From Microbispora rosea (GTDB taxonomy: Bacteria > Actinomycetota > Actinomycetes > Streptosporangiales > Streptosporangiaceae): DNA of 64,000 nucleotides. The stretch lies in the NCBI RefSeq assembly GCF_900156315.1, contig NZ_FTNI01000017.1, positions 1 to 64,000 of the forward strand, in the 5' to 3' direction. Both the position numbers and the translations under genes were made by a program. The number at the start of each line of letters is the position of its first letter. Positions within the stretch are counted from its first letter, which is position 1. Below are positions 17,310-26,010 of the stretch, one piece after another. Below the pieces are notes generated by a model. The model searched no databases, was not told the DNA's origin, and saw only the letters and a program-made list of their open reading frames with translations.

Positions 17310-17804
17310 GTGAGTATGGAAATCGACTATGCGGCCATCGAGTCGGAGCGCGCGCGGATCCGCGAGCGCTACCTGAGTGAGCGCCGTGCCCCCAGCAGCG
17401 CGAGGGGCCTGCACCATTTCGCACTGATCTCGTCCGACGTCGAGCGGACGATCCGCTTCTATCACGAACTCCTCGAGTTCCCGCTGACCGAGATCTTCGA
17501 GAACCGCGACTACCGCGGGTCCAACCACTTCTTCTTCGACATCGGCAACGGCAACCTGCTGGCGTTCTTCGACCTCCCCGGCCTCGACCTGGAGCCGTAC
17601 AAGGAGGTCCTCGGCGGGCTCCACCACATCGCGATCTCCGTGGAGCGGGCGACGTGGGAGCGCCTGCGCGGCAAGCTCGACGCCGCCGGTGTGCCCTACC
17701 AGGTGGAGAGCGGCAGCTCGATCTACTTCCAGGACCCGGACGGCGCCCGCCTCGAACTGCTCGCCGATCCGCTCGGCGAGATGTACGGCACCCGCGTCAT
17801 GTGA
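17310..17804 (+). CDS. VOC-family protein (glyoxalase/dioxygenase fold)
   Basis: 164 aa (or 162 from the ATG at 17316). A helical N-terminal extension (about 1-30, rich in Arg and Glu) precedes one vicinal-oxygen-chelate module. Candidate metal ligands are His in GLHHFALIS, His in LGGLHHIAISV, and Glu in DGARLELLADP near the C-terminus. The family includes glyoxalases, ring-cleaving dioxygenases and resistance proteins; which activity applies cannot be told. Transcribed away from lhr; DUF3046 follows 81 bp later. Confidence 0.82.
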   Translation: MSMEIDYAAIESERARIRERYLSERRAPSSARGLHHFALISSDVERTIRFYHELLEFPLTEIFENRDYRGSNHFFFDIGNGNLLAFFDLPGLDLEPYKEVLGGLHHIAISVERATWERLRGKLDAAGVPYQVESGSSIYFQDPDGARLELLADPLGEMYGTRVM

Positions 17805-17885
17805 GCCGTCGCCCGCAGGCGCGGGAAGTGATCGCGGCGCCGCGGCCCGGACGGGACATCCGGGCCGCGGCGTCATACTGAACGC

Positions 17886-18080
17886 ATGCGCCTCACAGAC
17901 TTCTGGAACAGGATGCGCCGCCACTTCGGGGAGGCGTACGCGGAGTCGTGGGCGAAGGACTACGTGATCTCCGGGCTCGGCGGTCGCACGGTCGAGCAGG
18001 CCCTCGCGGAGGGCGTAGCGGCCAAGCAGGTCTGGCAGGCCGTCTGCCAGGAGGTCGAAGTGGATCCCAGGCTGCGCTGA
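17886..18080 (+). CDS. DUF3046 small protein
   Basis: 64 aa, matching the DUF3046 family (MRLTDFWNRM start, SWAKDYVISGLGG, AKQVWQAVC). The family is restricted to actinobacteria and its gene usually lies just upstream of recA. Function is unknown. Here recA starts 3.5 kb further on, with an exporter operon in between. Confidence 0.88.
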   Translation: MRLTDFWNRMRRHFGEAYAESWAKDYVISGLGGRTVEQALAEGVAAKQVWQAVCQEVEVDPRLR

Positions 18081-18232
18081 TCCCCCTCTCCGCCTGAGCG
18101 GCGGGCCGCACAGGCGGCTGCCGCGCTGCGACGTCCCCGCACACTCCACTCAACTCCGTGACCGCGGCCGTGTGATCCCGTCGCGCGCGGATCCCTCCAT
18201 GACCCATGTCCTCCGTCGTCCATGGCAACTAC

Positions 18233-18261
18233 TTGAATGACAGTTGAGTGCTTGCTAGCGT
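18233..18261 (+). promoter_or_regulatory. Promoter of the ABC-exporter operon
   Basis: TTGAAT (18233-18238) and TAGCGT (18256-18261) are separated by 17 bp, 29 bp before the first gene. CAACT (18227-18231) and AGTTG (18242-18246) form an inverted repeat around the -35, a possible binding site for the operon's winged-helix regulator. Confidence 0.6.
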
Positions 18262-18289
18262 GTTGAGCAGATGAACACGGAGGAAGCGT

Positions 18290-18721
18290 ATGACCGGAGA
18301 TCACTTCACTCCCGATGAGGCTCTCCAGGAGATCGGGCGCGTGGGGCAGCGGGTCGGGAGTTCCTCGCGCGGGCCCGGACGGGCGTACCTGTTCGTGGGA
18401 CTGGCCACGATGGTCTACTGGCCGGCGATGTTCCTCGGCGGCTATCCCTTGCCGTTGCTCGCCGGGGCCGGGTGGATCGTCCTGACAGTCGCACTGTGCG
18501 TGTACTGGGCCCGGCTGCGGGTGCACAACCGGCTGCTGAAGCGAATAAACGGGCCGGTCTCGGCCGCGTACGTGGTGACGATGATGGTGCCGTTCGTCGT
18601 GGGCGTCTGGCTGCGTCCCGACCGGCCCACGGCGGGCTGGACGGCGGTGCTCGTCGCTCTGTCGGTGCTCGCCGGGCTGCCCCTGGTGTACGGCGGACTC
18701 CGCCTGATGAGGAATCGATGA
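18290..18721 (+). CDS. Integral membrane protein of the exporter operon
   Basis: 143 aa with about four predicted membrane helices (near residues 36-55, 58-78, 92-110 and 118-136) after a hydrophilic N-terminus (MTGDHFTPDEALQEI). GGAGGA sits 5 bp before the ATG. I do not recognise a named family. The stop overlaps the next gene's ATG (ATGA), so it is co-translated with the regulator and probably works with the exporter. Confidence 0.8.
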   Translation: MTGDHFTPDEALQEIGRVGQRVGSSSRGPGRAYLFVGLATMVYWPAMFLGGYPLPLLAGAGWIVLTVALCVYWARLRVHNRLLKRINGPVSAAYVVTMMVPFVVGVWLRPDRPTAGWTAVLVALSVLAGLPLVYGGLRLMRNR

Positions 18722-19026
18722 CGGCCCATCCGCGCCACGAGCTCGACGAGATCATCCACGCGCCGGTGCGGCTGTCGATCATGGCGGCCCTGGCGGCGGC
18801 GGACAAGGCCGACTTCCGCTTCCTCCGCGACACCATCGAGGTCAGCGACTCGCTGCTCAGCAAGCACATCCTCACGCTCGAAGAGGCCGGCTACATCCGG
18901 GTGGACAAGGCCTTCGTCGGCAAGCGGGCGCGCACCTGGCTCTCGCTGACCGATCAGGGGCGTGCGGCCTTCGAGACCTACATGGACGTTCTGCGACGAA
19001 TTGTGGAGGCAACCCCCCGTGCTTGA
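18718..19026 (+). CDS. Winged-helix transcriptional regulator (HTH_34/MarR-like)
   Basis: 102 aa, one winged-helix domain: HAPVRLSIMAALAAA (helix 1), ISDSLLSKH-like recognition segment reading VSDSLLSKHILTLEEAGYI, and a wing with YIRVDKAFVGKRARTWLSLT. Such short regulators are often next to ABC exporters. The ATG overlaps the preceding stop, and its end overlaps the ATPase GTG start by 8 bp. Likely an autoregulator of this operon; signal unknown. Confidence 0.87.
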   Translation: MTAHPRHELDEIIHAPVRLSIMAALAAADKADFRFLRDTIEVSDSLLSKHILTLEEAGYIRVDKAFVGKRARTWLSLTDQGRAAFETYMDVLRRIVEATPRA

Positions 19027-19897
19027 GATCGACGGCCTGCGCAAACGCTATGGAGACAAGACCGCCCTCGACGGGGTGGGCTTCGCCGTACGGCCCGGCG
19101 AGATGTTCGGGTTCGTCGGGGCCAACGGCGCGGGCAAGACGACGACGATGCGGATCGTCATGGGCGTGCTCGACGCCGACTCCGGCGAGGTGCGCCTCGA
19201 CGGGCGCCCCCTGACGTACGACGACCGCCGCACGTTCGGCTACATGCCGGAGGAGCGCGGCCTCTACCAGAAGATGAAGGTCGCCGAGCAGATCGAATAC
19301 TTCGGCAGGCTCCACGGGCTCGCCCCGGCCGCCGCGCGCTCGGCCACCGCCGCCCTGATCGAACGGCTGGGCCTTGCCGAGCGGCGCGACGACGCCGTGG
19401 AGGCGCTGTCGCTCGGCAACCAGCAGCGGGTGCAGCTCGCGGTCGCGCTCGTCCACGAGCCGGCGGTCCTGATCCTCGACGAGCCGTTCTCGGGCCTCGA
19501 CCCGCTGGCGGTCGACGCGCTCGCGGAGGTGCTCAAGGACCGCGCCGCCGCGGGTGTGCCGGTGATCTTCTCCAGCCACCAGCTCGACCTGGTCGAACAG
19601 CTCTGCGACTCGGTCGGCATCATCTCGGCGGGCCGGATGGTGGCGTACGGGCCGGTCGGCGACCTGCGCGAGCGGGAGGGCCGCGGGGTGCTGCGGGTCG
19701 TGGTCAGGGACGCCGCGCCCGGCTGGGCCGACCGCCTGCCCGGCGCGCTCACCCGCGAGGGCGACCGCGACGTCCTGCTGTGCGAGGAGGGCGACGACCA
19801 GGACATCCTGCGTACGGCGATCGGGGCGGGCAAGGTGGAGCACTTCGGCCGCAGGCAGCCGACGCTGGCCGAGATCTTCAGGGAGGCGGTGGCATGA
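19019..19897 (+). CDS. ABC transporter ATPase (NatA/exporter type)
   Basis: 292 aa from a GTG start. Walker A GANGAGKTT, signature SLGNQQRVQLA (a variant of LSGGQ), Walker B LILDEPFSGLD, and switch His in SSHQLDLVEQLC are all visible. The C-terminal extension (DUF4162-like, about 215-292) is typical of NatA-type exporter ATPases. Overlaps the regulator upstream and the permease downstream by a few bp each, so it pairs with the ABC-2 permease. Confidence 0.92.
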   Translation: MLEIDGLRKRYGDKTALDGVGFAVRPGEMFGFVGANGAGKTTTMRIVMGVLDADSGEVRLDGRPLTYDDRRTFGYMPEERGLYQKMKVAEQIEYFGRLHGLAPAAARSATAALIERLGLAERRDDAVEALSLGNQQRVQLAVALVHEPAVLILDEPFSGLDPLAVDALAEVLKDRAAAGVPVIFSSHQLDLVEQLCDSVGIISAGRMVAYGPVGDLREREGRGVLRVVVRDAAPGWADRLPGALTREGDRDVLLCEEGDDQDILRTAIGAGKVEHFGRRQPTLAEIFREAVA

Positions 19898-20979
19898 ACG
19901 GCCTGTGGCTGGTGGCCCAGCGGGAGATCCGCACGCGCATCAGGACGAAGTCATACCTGATCAGTCTCGCGGTCAGCGCGATCCTGGTGGCCGCGCTCGC
20001 GTTCCTGCCCAGGGTCCTGGGCGGCGACGACACCTACGACGTCGGCGTGGTGGGACAGGCGCCCCCGCCCGCCGCCCAGCTCGCCTACTCCCGGCTGCCG
20101 GACGAGGCGGCCGCGCGGAAGGCCGTGGTCGACGGGGACGTCGACGCGGCCCTGATCAACGGGGACAAGGTCCTCGCGGACGGCGAGCTCGACCAGCGGC
20201 TGGGTCTGATCCTGGAGAGCGTCCACCGCGACGCGCAGATCTCGGCGGCCGGTCTCACGATCACGCCGCTGACGGTGGAGTCGGTCGGCGCGGACGCCCG
20301 CTACCAGGGCGTGCGCACCGGCATCGCCACCTTGATCGTGATGGTGCTGTTCTTCCTGCTCATCTACTCCTCGATGTTCGTCGCGATGGGCGTGGTGGAG
20401 GAGAAGGGCAGTCGCATCGTGGAGATCCTGCTCACCTCGGTGCGTCCCTGGCAGCTCCTGGGCGGAAAGATCGTCGGGCTGGGCGCGCTGGGGCTGGTCA
20501 ACCTCGTCGTGGTCATCGTCGCCGGTCTGGCGGCGTCGTCCGCGACCGGCTTCACCGCCGACTTCCCGCCGGGGATGGGGGGAATCGTGGTCAGCGCGGT
20601 CGTCTGGTTCGTGCTGGGCTACGCCTTCTTCTCGGCGCTCGCCGCCGCCTTCGGCTCGCTGGTGTCGCGGCAGGAAGAGCTCAACACCGTCCTGACGCCG
20701 ATGACCATGCTCATGATGTTCACCTACCTGACGGCCTACTTCGCCGCCGTCGAGCCGGCGGGCACGGTCGCGCGCGTGCTGTCGTTCGTGCCGCCGTTCT
20801 CGTCGATGGTCATGCCCGTGCGTACGGCGGCCGTCGACGTGCCGCTGGTGGAGATCCTCGTCGCCGGAGTGCTCATGGTCGTGGCCGTGGTCGCCGTCCT
20901 GCTGGGCGCGGCCCGCGTCTACCGGCGGGCGGTGCTCCGCACCGGCGCCCGGGTCAAACTGGGCGAGGTCGTCCGCTGA
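19894..20979 (+). CDS. ABC-2 type permease (NatB-like)
   Basis: 361 aa. One N-terminal membrane helix (about 22-42) is followed by a large extracytoplasmic domain (about 45-145) and five more helices, the NatB/ABC-2 layout. VVEEKGSRIVEILLTSVRPWQLLGGK is the conserved cytoplasmic loop region. ATGA overlap with the ATPase gene. Homologues export Na+, antibiotics or peptides; substrate unknown. Confidence 0.9.
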   Translation: MNGLWLVAQREIRTRIRTKSYLISLAVSAILVAALAFLPRVLGGDDTYDVGVVGQAPPPAAQLAYSRLPDEAAARKAVVDGDVDAALINGDKVLADGELDQRLGLILESVHRDAQISAAGLTITPLTVESVGADARYQGVRTGIATLIVMVLFFLLIYSSMFVAMGVVEEKGSRIVEILLTSVRPWQLLGGKIVGLGALGLVNLVVVIVAGLAASSATGFTADFPPGMGGIVVSAVVWFVLGYAFFSALAAAFGSLVSRQEELNTVLTPMTMLMMFTYLTAYFAAVEPAGTVARVLSFVPPFSSMVMPVRTAAVDVPLVEILVAGVLMVVAVVAVLLGAARVYRRAVLRTGARVKLGEVVR

Positions 20980-21001
20980 CGGCGGACGCAGGCGCGGAGG
21001 A

Positions 21002-21277
21002 TCAGGGGGGCCGGGAGAGGGTCTGACCGATCAGCTCGGCCGCGCGGCCGGGGTCGTCGGCGCTCTCCTGGCCGCCCGGAGCCCACAGGAACATCCATCC
21101 TTCCTTGGTGGGCGTCGCGAAGACGATCGTCTGCCTGCCGGTGCCCGGGTGCCAGACGGACAGGACCGGATCGTCCGTGCCGAGCAGTCGCGCGGAGAGA
21201 CCGAGCCCGGGGAGTCGCGCGGCGAGCGCCCCAAGGCGGGCCAGACGCTGTCGGCTGTAGTCGCCGGTGCCCGTCAC
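21002..21277 (-). CDS. Small conserved-looking protein of unknown function
   Basis: 91 aa, no membrane segment. Contains SVWHPGTGRQTIVFATP and WMFLWAPG, suggesting a small beta-rich fold. It ends 22 bp from the convergent permease gene and is divergent from recA. I do not recognise a family; codon use is like that of its neighbours, so I consider it real. Confidence 0.6.
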   Translation of the reverse strand: MTGTGDYSRQRLARLGALAARLPGLGLSARLLGTDDPVLSVWHPGTGRQTIVFATPTKEGWMFLWAPGGQESADDPGRAAELIGQTLSRPP

Positions 21278-21605
21278 GTGGCCCTCCAGCGGGGAGATCC
21301 AGCTTTGCTACAAGGATCGTCCCAGGTCAGAGCGCTGACAACCACGGCAGAGTAACGCCCGGGAATGTAACGGCACGGTTGGGACGCCGTTCGTTCCCGG
21401 GCTCGGTGGCGTTCCGGCATGTGATCGAACAGTCGTTCGGCTATATTGGACTGGTCGCCGCCGGGGTGCGCGCCGTCAGGTCGCCGGGGCGCGACAGGCT
21501 CCCGGCCCACCTCTCGGGGCGGTGTGCGGGAAGCTCCGGAAAATGTCGGTGGCACCCCGTAGCTTTTCGGTGACCGAGCAGACGACACCCTTCAGGGGGC
21601 ACCCA
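21278..21605. other. recA upstream region
   Basis: 328 bp between the small minus-strand gene and recA, with the LexA box at 21425-21440 and a long leader (about 150 nt) before the recA ATG. No further gene is supported. Confidence 0.6.
21425..21440 (+). promoter_or_regulatory. LexA (SOS) box of recA
   Basis: TCGAACAGTCGTTCGG matches the actinobacterial/Gram-positive SOS box (consensus TCGAAC-N4-GTTCGA) at 11 of 12 positions. A TATATT hexamer follows at 21442-21447, a likely -10. Predicts DNA-damage induction of recA-recX. Confidence 0.88.
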
Positions 21606-22706
21606 ATGGCAATCAACGACCGCGAGAAGGCCCTTGAGACCGCCCTCGCGCAGATCGAGCGGCAGTTCGGCAAGGGCAGCGTCATGCGCCTCGGAGACGA
21701 CGCGCGTGCCCCGATCGAGGTCATCCCCACCGGTTCGATCGCTCTCGACGTCGCCCTCGGCATCGGCGGCTATCCCCGCGGCCGGATCGTCGAGGTGTAC
21801 GGCCCCGAGTCCTCCGGTAAGACCACGGTCGCCCTGCACGCCGTGGCCAACGCCCAGAAGGGCGGCGGCATCGCCGCGTTCATCGACGCCGAGCACGCCC
21901 TCGACCCCGAGTACGCCAAGAAGCTGGGCGTCGACGTCGACGCGTTGCTCGTCTCCCAGCCGGACACCGGTGAGCAGGCGCTGGAGATCGCGGACATGCT
22001 GATCCGTTCCGGCGCCGTCGACATCATCGTGATCGACTCCGTGGCGGCCCTCGTGCCGAAGGCCGAGATCGAGGGCGAGATGGGCGACAGCCACGTCGGT
22101 CTCCAGGCCCGCCTCATGTCGCAGGCCCTGCGCAAGATCGCCGGTGCGCTGAACCAGACCCGGACCACCGCCATCTTCATCAACCAGCTCCGCGAGAAGA
22201 TCGGCGTCATGTTCGGAAGCCCCGAGACCACCACGGGTGGCAAGGCGCTGAAGTTCTACGCGTCGGTGCGGCTGGACGCGCGCAGGATCGAGACACTCAA
22301 GGACGGCACCGAGCCGGTCGGCAACCGGACCCGGGTGAAGGTCGTCAAGAACAAGATGGCCCCGCCCTTCCGCCAGGCCGACTTCGACATCCTGTACGGC
22401 ATCGGCATCTCCCGTGAGGGCGGGCTGATCGACATGGGCGTCGAGCACGGGTTCGTGCGCAAGGCCGGCGCCTGGTACACGTACGAGGGCGACCAGCTCG
22501 GGCAGGGCAAGGAGAACGCCCGCAACTTCCTCAAGAACAACCCCGACATCGCCAACGAGATCGAGAAGAAGATCAAGGAGAAGCTCGGTGTCGGGCCGCG
22601 GCTCGACTCCCCGAGCGAGCCCCCCGCCGCTCCGGCGGCGCCGCCCGCCCCGACGTCCGGCCGGGGCAGCAAGGCGGCCAGTGCGCCCAAGCCGGGTGAC
22701 GTCTGA
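21606..22706 (+). CDS. recA: Recombinase RecA
   Basis: 366 aa, complete. Walker [10 protein letters not shown], Walker B region [16 protein letters not shown]-binding loops L1 ([14 protein letters not shown]) and L2 ([20 protein letters not shown]) are all present. The C-terminal tail is Pro/Ala-rich rather than acidic. RecA forms filaments on single-stranded DNA for homologous repair and stimulates LexA self-cleavage. LexA box upstream; recX follows after 8 bp. Confidence 0.98.
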   Translation: MAINDREKALETALAQIERQFGKGSVMRLGDDARAPIEVIPTGSIALDVALGIGGYPRGRIVEVYGPESSGKTTVALHAVANAQKGGGIAAFIDAEHALDPEYAKKLGVDVDALLVSQPDTGEQALEIADMLIRSGAVDIIVIDSVAALVPKAEIEGEMGDSHVGLQARLMSQALRKIAGALNQTRTTAIFINQLREKIGVMFGSPETTTGGKALKFYASVRLDARRIETLKDGTEPVGNRTRVKVVKNKMAPPFRQADFDILYGIGISREGGLIDMGVEHGFVRKAGAWYTYEGDQLGQGKENARNFLKNNPDIANEIEKKIKEKLGVGPRLDSPSEPPAAPAAPPAPTSGRGSKAASAPKPGDV

Positions 22707-22714
22707 GCGCAGGC

Positions 22715-23749
22715 ATGAGGCGCGAGGAGCCCCTCGGCCCGGACGGCGGGATCGGGCCGGGGGACTGGAACTCGGGACCCTGGGGGCCGGCCGAGGAGCC
22801 GCACAGGCCGGCTGAGGACGCCTCCGCGACGATCGCCGCCCTGCGCGAGGAGATCCGGCGTGCGGAACTCCGGCGTGCGGAGACCGGGCATGCGGACATC
22901 GGCCGCGAGGAGACAGCGCGGGCGGAGGCGGGTCAGCAGGTCGGCCGCGCCGGCCGCCGACGCCAGGGACGTGGCAGCAGGCGCGGAGACCGGGCACGCC
23001 TGGGGGAACCCGCGGCGCTGGGAGATTGGGCAGGCTCGGGGGAACCGGGCGCGCCGGGAGATCGGGCAGGCTCGGGAGAACGGGCAGGTCCGGGAGATCG
23101 GGCAGGTGCGGGGGAACCGGGCGGGCTGGGGGACTGGGCAGGCTCGGGAGAACCGGGCTCGCCGAGACGCCGGGGGAAGCGCAAGAGGTCCGGCGGGTGG
23201 CTTCCCGACGGGCCGGAGGAGGGCACCGCGGCGAGCGAGGGGCCGCCGGCCGACCCCGAGGCGGTGGCCAGAGCCATCTGCCTGCGACTGCTGACGATGG
23301 CGCCCAAGACCCGGGCCCAGCTCGCGGACGCCCTGCGCAAGCGGGAGGTGCCCGAGGAGGCGGCGAACGCCGTGCTTGAGCGGTTCTCCGAGGTCGGGCT
23401 CATCGACGACGAGGCGTTCGCCGCCGCGTGGGTGAGCTCACGGCACACGGGTCGCGGGCTGGCCCGCCGCGCGCTCGCCCAGGAACTGCGGCAGCGCGGC
23501 GTTGCCGAGGAGACGGTCAAGGACGCCGTCGGGCGGCTCGATCCGGACGAGGAGGCCGAGACCGCTCGCAGGCTCGTGGATCGGAAGCTGGCCGCCACCC
23601 GCGGGGTGGAGCCGCAGGCGCGCATGCGGAGACTGGTCGGCATGCTGGCCCGCAAGGGCTATTCGCCGGGGCTTGCCTTCCGCGTGGTCCGAGAGGCGAT
23701 CGAGGCCGAAGGCAGCCCGTCAGATGGGCTTCCGGACACCTTCGAGTGA
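22715..23749 (+). CDS. recX: RecX regulator with repeat-expanded N-terminus
   Basis: 344 aa, about twice the usual RecX length. The RecX fold occupies about 185-335: AICLRLLTMAPKTRAQLADALRKR, GLIDDEAFAAAWVSSR, GRGLARRALAQELRQRGV. RecX binds inside the RecA groove and limits its filaments. The N-terminal 180 residues are low-complexity: Gly/Pro-rich, then Arg/Glu-rich, then four copies of a 12-residue unit (103-150), then basic RRRGKRKR. The start at 22715 is the first ATG, 8 bp after recA; an internal start nearer the RecX domain cannot be excluded, but the extension keeps an open frame with typical codon use. Confidence 0.92.
   Translation: MRREEPLGPDGGIGPGDWNSGPWGPAEEPHRPAEDASATIAALREEIRRAELRRAETGHADIGREETARAEAGQQVGRAGRRRQGRGSRRGDRARLGEPAALGDWAGSGEPGAPGDRAGSGERAGPGDRAGAGEPGGLGDWAGSGEPGSPRRRGKRKRSGGWLPDGPEEGTAASEGPPADPEAVARAICLRLLTMAPKTRAQLADALRKREVPEEAANAVLERFSEVGLIDDEAFAAAWVSSRHTGRGLARRALAQELRQRGVAEETVKDAVGRLDPDEEAETARRLVDRKLAATRGVEPQARMRRLVGMLARKGYSPGLAFRVVREAIEAEGSPSDGLPDTFE
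23021..23164 (+). repeat. 36-bp in-frame tandem repeat in recX
   Basis: Four consecutive 36-bp units encode a 12-residue motif of the form GD(W/R)AG(S/A)GE(P/R)(G/A)x(P/L). Units 1 and 4 and units 2 and 3 are the most alike. Confidence 0.9.
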
Positions 23750-24029
23750 GCTATAGCACCACGCAAAAGTCACTTGACAGGGCATCTTTGCTTGCTCGTT
23801 ACCTCTCTGACGCTTAATCTCGACCGCAGTGAGGAGTTACTCCGCGCAGCGCGGATTGCCATAACGGTGTACCACGACGGACGAGAGACATTGACCGGCC
23901 TTCGGGCCATATCGGCCGCCCCTCGGGGCGTCCGGGCATTGCGACGATATTTGTCCTGGTGACGCCACCGGGCGCTGCCGTGCTGCGCGTGTGACCCCTG
24001 CCAAAAGTTGTCGTGAGGGGTGAGCGCGC
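23750..24029 (+). other. 280-bp recX-rny spacer with hairpins
   Basis: After the promoter candidate come several perfect small hairpins: CCGCGC-A-GCGCGG (near 23851-23863), GGCC-TTCG-GGCC (near 23898-23909) and GCCCC-TC-GGGGC (near 23921-23932). ACCCCT near 23991 could pair with AGGGGT that includes the rny ribosome site. No gene is supported here. Confidence 0.45.
23774..23804 (+). promoter_or_regulatory. Candidate rny promoter
   Basis: A perfect TTGACA (23774-23779) lies just after recX, with TTACCT (23799-23804) 19 bp on as a weak -10. It would give a leader of about 220 nt before rny. -35 is strong, -10 is doubtful. Confidence 0.35.
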
Positions 24030-25652
24030 ATGGACACGATCGTGATCGTTCTTGCGGTTGCGGTAGTGCTGCTGGCTCTCGTGATGATCGCCGCCCTCGT
24101 CATAGTCATGCGCCGTACCGGCGTCGTTGCACCGTCCGGCCCCTCGCCCGAGCAGCTCGCAGAGGTGAAGGCCGAGGTCAACGAGGAACTCGAACGGGCC
24201 AGACGTGAGGCCGAGGAGATCCGCACGAAGGCGGAGCGTGACGCGGGGGAGATCCTCAAGAAGTCGGAGACATTCGCCGAGAGCGCAGCGCTGATGCGCA
24301 AGGAGGTCGAGGAGGAGTCGCGGATCCTCAAGACGGAGCTCAAGGAGTTGCGCTCCGACCTCGAACGCCGCGAGAACCGGCTGGCCGAGCGCGAGCAGCG
24401 GCTCGACGAGGAGGCACGCAGGCAGACTGAGCGGGCCCGCAAGCTGGCCGAGACCGAGACCGAGCTGGCCGACCGCCGCGAGGAGCTGGAGCGGGTGGCC
24501 GAGCGGCGGCAGGAGATCCTGGAGCGGGTCGCCGGCCTGACGGCCGAGCAGGCCAAGTCGGAGCTGGTCAAGGAGATCGAGAACCAGGCCAAGCGCGAGG
24601 CCGCGCTGATCGTCCGGGAGATCGAGGGCGAGGCCCGGAAGGAGGGCGAGAAGCGCGCCTGCAAGATCGTGACGCTGGCCGTGCAGCGCGTCGCCACCGA
24701 GCAGACGGCCGAGTCGGTGGTGAGCGTCCTCCATCTGCCCGGCGACGAGATGAAGGGCCGCATCATCGGCCGGGAGGGCCGCAACATCAGGGCCTTCGAG
24801 TCCACCACCGGGGTCAACCTGATCATCGACGACACACCGGAGGCGGTGCTGCTGTCGTGTTTCGACCCCGTCCGGCGGGAGACGGCCAGGCTGACGCTGG
24901 AGAAGCTGGTCCTCGACGGCCGGATCCATCCCCAGCGCATCGAGGAGGCGTACGAGCGCAGCAAGGCCGAGGTGCGGGACCTGTGCGTGCGGGCGGGAGA
25001 GGACGCCCTGGTCGAGCTGGGCATCACCGAGATGCACCCCGAGCTGGTCACGCTGCTTGGCCAGCTCCGCTATCGCACCTCCTACGGCCAGAACGTGCTC
25101 AAGCACCTGATCGAGTCGGCGCACATCGCCGGAATAATGGCCTCCGAGCTGCGGCTCGACCGTGACCTCGTCAAGCGGTGCGCGCTTCTGCACGACATCG
25201 GCAAGGCGCTCACCCACGAGGTCGAGGGCAGCCACGCGATGATCGGCGCGGAGATCGCCCGGCGGTACGGCGAGCACGAGGACGTCGTCCACGCCATCGA
25301 GGCGCACCACAACGAGGTGGAGGTCAAGACCGTCGAGGCGGTGCTCACCCAGGCCGCGGACGCGATCAGCGGCAGCCGCCCCGGCGCCCGGCGCGAGTCT
25401 CTGGAGGCGTACGTCAAGCGGCTGGAGCGCCTGGAGGAGATCGCCCAGTCGTACGACGGCGTGGACAAGGTCTTCGCCATGCAGGCGGGCCGGGAGATCC
25501 GGGTGATGGTCCGGCCCGAGAACGTGGACGACATCCAGGCCCAGGTCATCGCCAGGGACGTCGCCAAGCAGGTCGAGGAGGAGCTGACCTACCCCGGCCA
25601 GATCCGGATCACTGTGGTCCGCGAGTCCCGCGCCACGGAGTTCGCCCGGTAA
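24030..25652 (+). CDS. rny: Ribonuclease Y
   Basis: 540 aa. Order: N-terminal membrane anchor (about 3-27), long charged coiled coil (about 40-215), KH RNA-binding domain with [10 protein letters not shown] (243-252), and HD phosphohydrolase domain with catalytic HD at 388-389 (LLHDIGKAL) and AHH further on. RNase Y is a membrane-bound endoribonuclease that starts mRNA decay. Length and motifs match the family fully. The stop codon lies inside the first unit of a degenerate tandem array. Confidence 0.95.
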   Translation: MDTIVIVLAVAVVLLALVMIAALVIVMRRTGVVAPSGPSPEQLAEVKAEVNEELERARREAEEIRTKAERDAGEILKKSETFAESAALMRKEVEEESRILKTELKELRSDLERRENRLAEREQRLDEEARRQTERARKLAETETELADRREELERVAERRQEILERVAGLTAEQAKSELVKEIENQAKREAALIVREIEGEARKEGEKRACKIVTLAVQRVATEQTAESVVSVLHLPGDEMKGRIIGREGRNIRAFESTTGVNLIIDDTPEAVLLSCFDPVRRETARLTLEKLVLDGRIHPQRIEEAYERSKAEVRDLCVRAGEDALVELGITEMHPELVTLLGQLRYRTSYGQNVLKHLIESAHIAGIMASELRLDRDLVKRCALLHDIGKALTHEVEGSHAMIGAEIARRYGEHEDVVHAIEAHHNEVEVKTVEAVLTQAADAISGSRPGARRESLEAYVKRLERLEEIAQSYDGVDKVFAMQAGREIRVMVRPENVDDIQAQVIARDVAKQVEEELTYPGQIRITVVRESRATEFAR

Positions 25653-25870
25653 GCCTCATCCGGCAAGCCTCGCCCGGCCAAAGCCAACCGGCAAGCGTCG
25701 CTGGTGAAGCCCCATCCGGTAGGCGCCGCTCGTGAAGCCCATCGCTCGGTAAGCCTCGCTCGGCCAAAGCCACCCGGCAGGCCTCGCTGGTGAGACCCCG
25801 TGCGGTAAGCGTCGCTGGTGAAGCCCCATCCGGTAAGCCGCCCGGTGCAACCCGCCCGGTAAGCGTCACC
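25646..25870. repeat. Degenerate tandem array beginning at the rny stop codon
   Basis: About a dozen or more imperfect copies of a short unit (core CGGTAAGCCTCGCTGGTGAAG) extend about 220 bp from the last rny codons. The first copy, CGGTAAGCCTC, contains the rny TAA. A higher-order block of roughly 100 bp (near 25646-25745 and 25746-25845) also appears duplicated. No long open frame is shared, so it is non-coding. Confidence 0.85.
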
Positions 25871-25928
25871 CCGCATAGCCTCGGCCCGCACGTCTCACAC
25901 CCCGAGGGCCGCGGCTCCTCATGACGAA

Positions 25929-25958
25929 GGGCCCCCGCCCACTGCTGGGCGGGGGCCC
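25929..25958. terminator. Perfect GC-rich hairpin downstream of rny
   Basis: A 13-bp perfect stem (25929-25941 with 25946-25958) with a CTGC loop. No T-run follows, typical of high-GC actinomycete terminators. Confidence 0.75.
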
Positions 25959-26010
25959 CGGTCGTGTGGGGACGCCCCAGGGACGCCCCCCAGGGACGCC
26001 CCCAGAGACG

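Noticed and set aside
17310-18080. Recent horizontal transfer around DUF3046
   Set aside because: Codon use and GC look like the neighbours, and no integrase, tRNA or repeats flank the region.
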